DNA of 14,828 nucleotides, taken from assembly GCA_945873015.1 (NCBI GenBank), contig CAMCBY010000041.1:1-14828 (forward strand). Direction: 5' to 3'. Each line of letters begins with the position of its first letter. Position 1 is the stretch's first letter. Of this stretch, positions 14,697-14,828 are shown one piece after another. The notes beneath the pieces are model-generated. The model ran no database searches. It worked only from the letters and a program-made list of their open reading frames with translations, and was not told the DNA's origin. The position numbers and the translations under genes are program-made. This stretch comes from Klebsiella pneumoniae (GTDB lineage Bacteria; Pseudomonadota; Gammaproteobacteria; Ga0077536).

Positions 14697-14828
14697 AAAC
14701 CGACCTCGAACGCGGCTCACACCGGCATATTGTCCTGCGGTTGCTCTTCAGGAAGCCCTGATTAAGTGTAGCGAGCATGGCCGCGCGCCAGGAGCCGCGT
14801 AGAGAGCGACGAGACATATCAGATAGAT

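Larger units (their letters stand above)
14496..14828. other. Gene-poor right end
   Basis: No confident gene lies in these 333 bases. The first 80 form the leader and promoter zone of the secreted-protein gene, with no clear -10/-35 pair. A 38-codon candidate frame occupies 14580-14696. A 7-bp inverted repeat, AGTCGCA (14609-14615) and TGCGACT (14624-14630), lies inside that frame. From about 14750 to the edge the sequence changes character (AGGAAGCCCTGATTAAGTG onward) and could be the border of a repeated or mobile element, which the window cuts off. Confidence 0.5.

Overview
The window is GC-rich and densely coded. It looks like the chromosome of a flagellated Gram-negative bacterium, most likely a gammaproteobacterium. 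The reasons are an outer-membrane OprB-family porin, a PilZ protein joined to a DUF1631-like region, a lemA-M48 protease pair, a long Zn-type glyoxalase I, and a chemoreceptor behind a sigma-28-like promoter and ending in a CheR-type tail. I cannot assign a genus. I see no transposase gene, phage gene, CRISPR array, tRNA or rRNA.

Left part (1-1892). A gene start on the minus strand runs off the left edge. Divergent from it is a PilZ/DUF1631-like protein (186-1265), closed by an intrinsic terminator (1335-1354). Glyoxalase I, gloA, follows (1386-1892). A 13-bp inverted repeat (1900-1931) separates gloA from the convergent operon.

Minus-strand operon (4949 to 1937). Three genes are joined by two ATGA stop/start overlaps: a DUF938/METTL26-like methyltransferase, an acyl-CoA synthetase (AMP-binding) and a short-chain dehydrogenase. 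The last two suggest activation and oxidation or reduction of an acyl or aryl substrate. The link to the methyltransferase is unexplained.

Central part (5073-10080). An MsbA-related ABC exporter and a glutathione S-transferase lie in tandem on the plus strand. They run convergently into lemA and an M48 metallopeptidase on the minus strand. The GST and M48 stop codons overlap by 4 bases, and a hairpin sits just inside the M48 3' end. lemA has a perfect TATAAT box.

Right part (10081-14495). A divergent intergenic region carries the lemA promoter, a small inverted repeat and a sigma-28 (FliA)-type promoter. The latter precedes a large chemoreceptor with a periplasmic domain, a PAS domain and a string of HAMP-like units. 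Five bases after it comes an OprB-family carbohydrate porin, so sensing and outer-membrane uptake are probably co-transcribed. A small secreted protein of unknown function faces the porin. The last 333 bases hold no confident gene; they contain one 38-codon candidate ORF and an edge that may belong to a repeat.

I do not see a clear new defence or mobile system. The items most worth checking are the chemoreceptor-porin unit with its sigma-28 promoter, the short PilZ-DUF1631 fusion, the tightly overlapping methyltransferase/ligase/dehydrogenase operon, and the orphan secreted protein.
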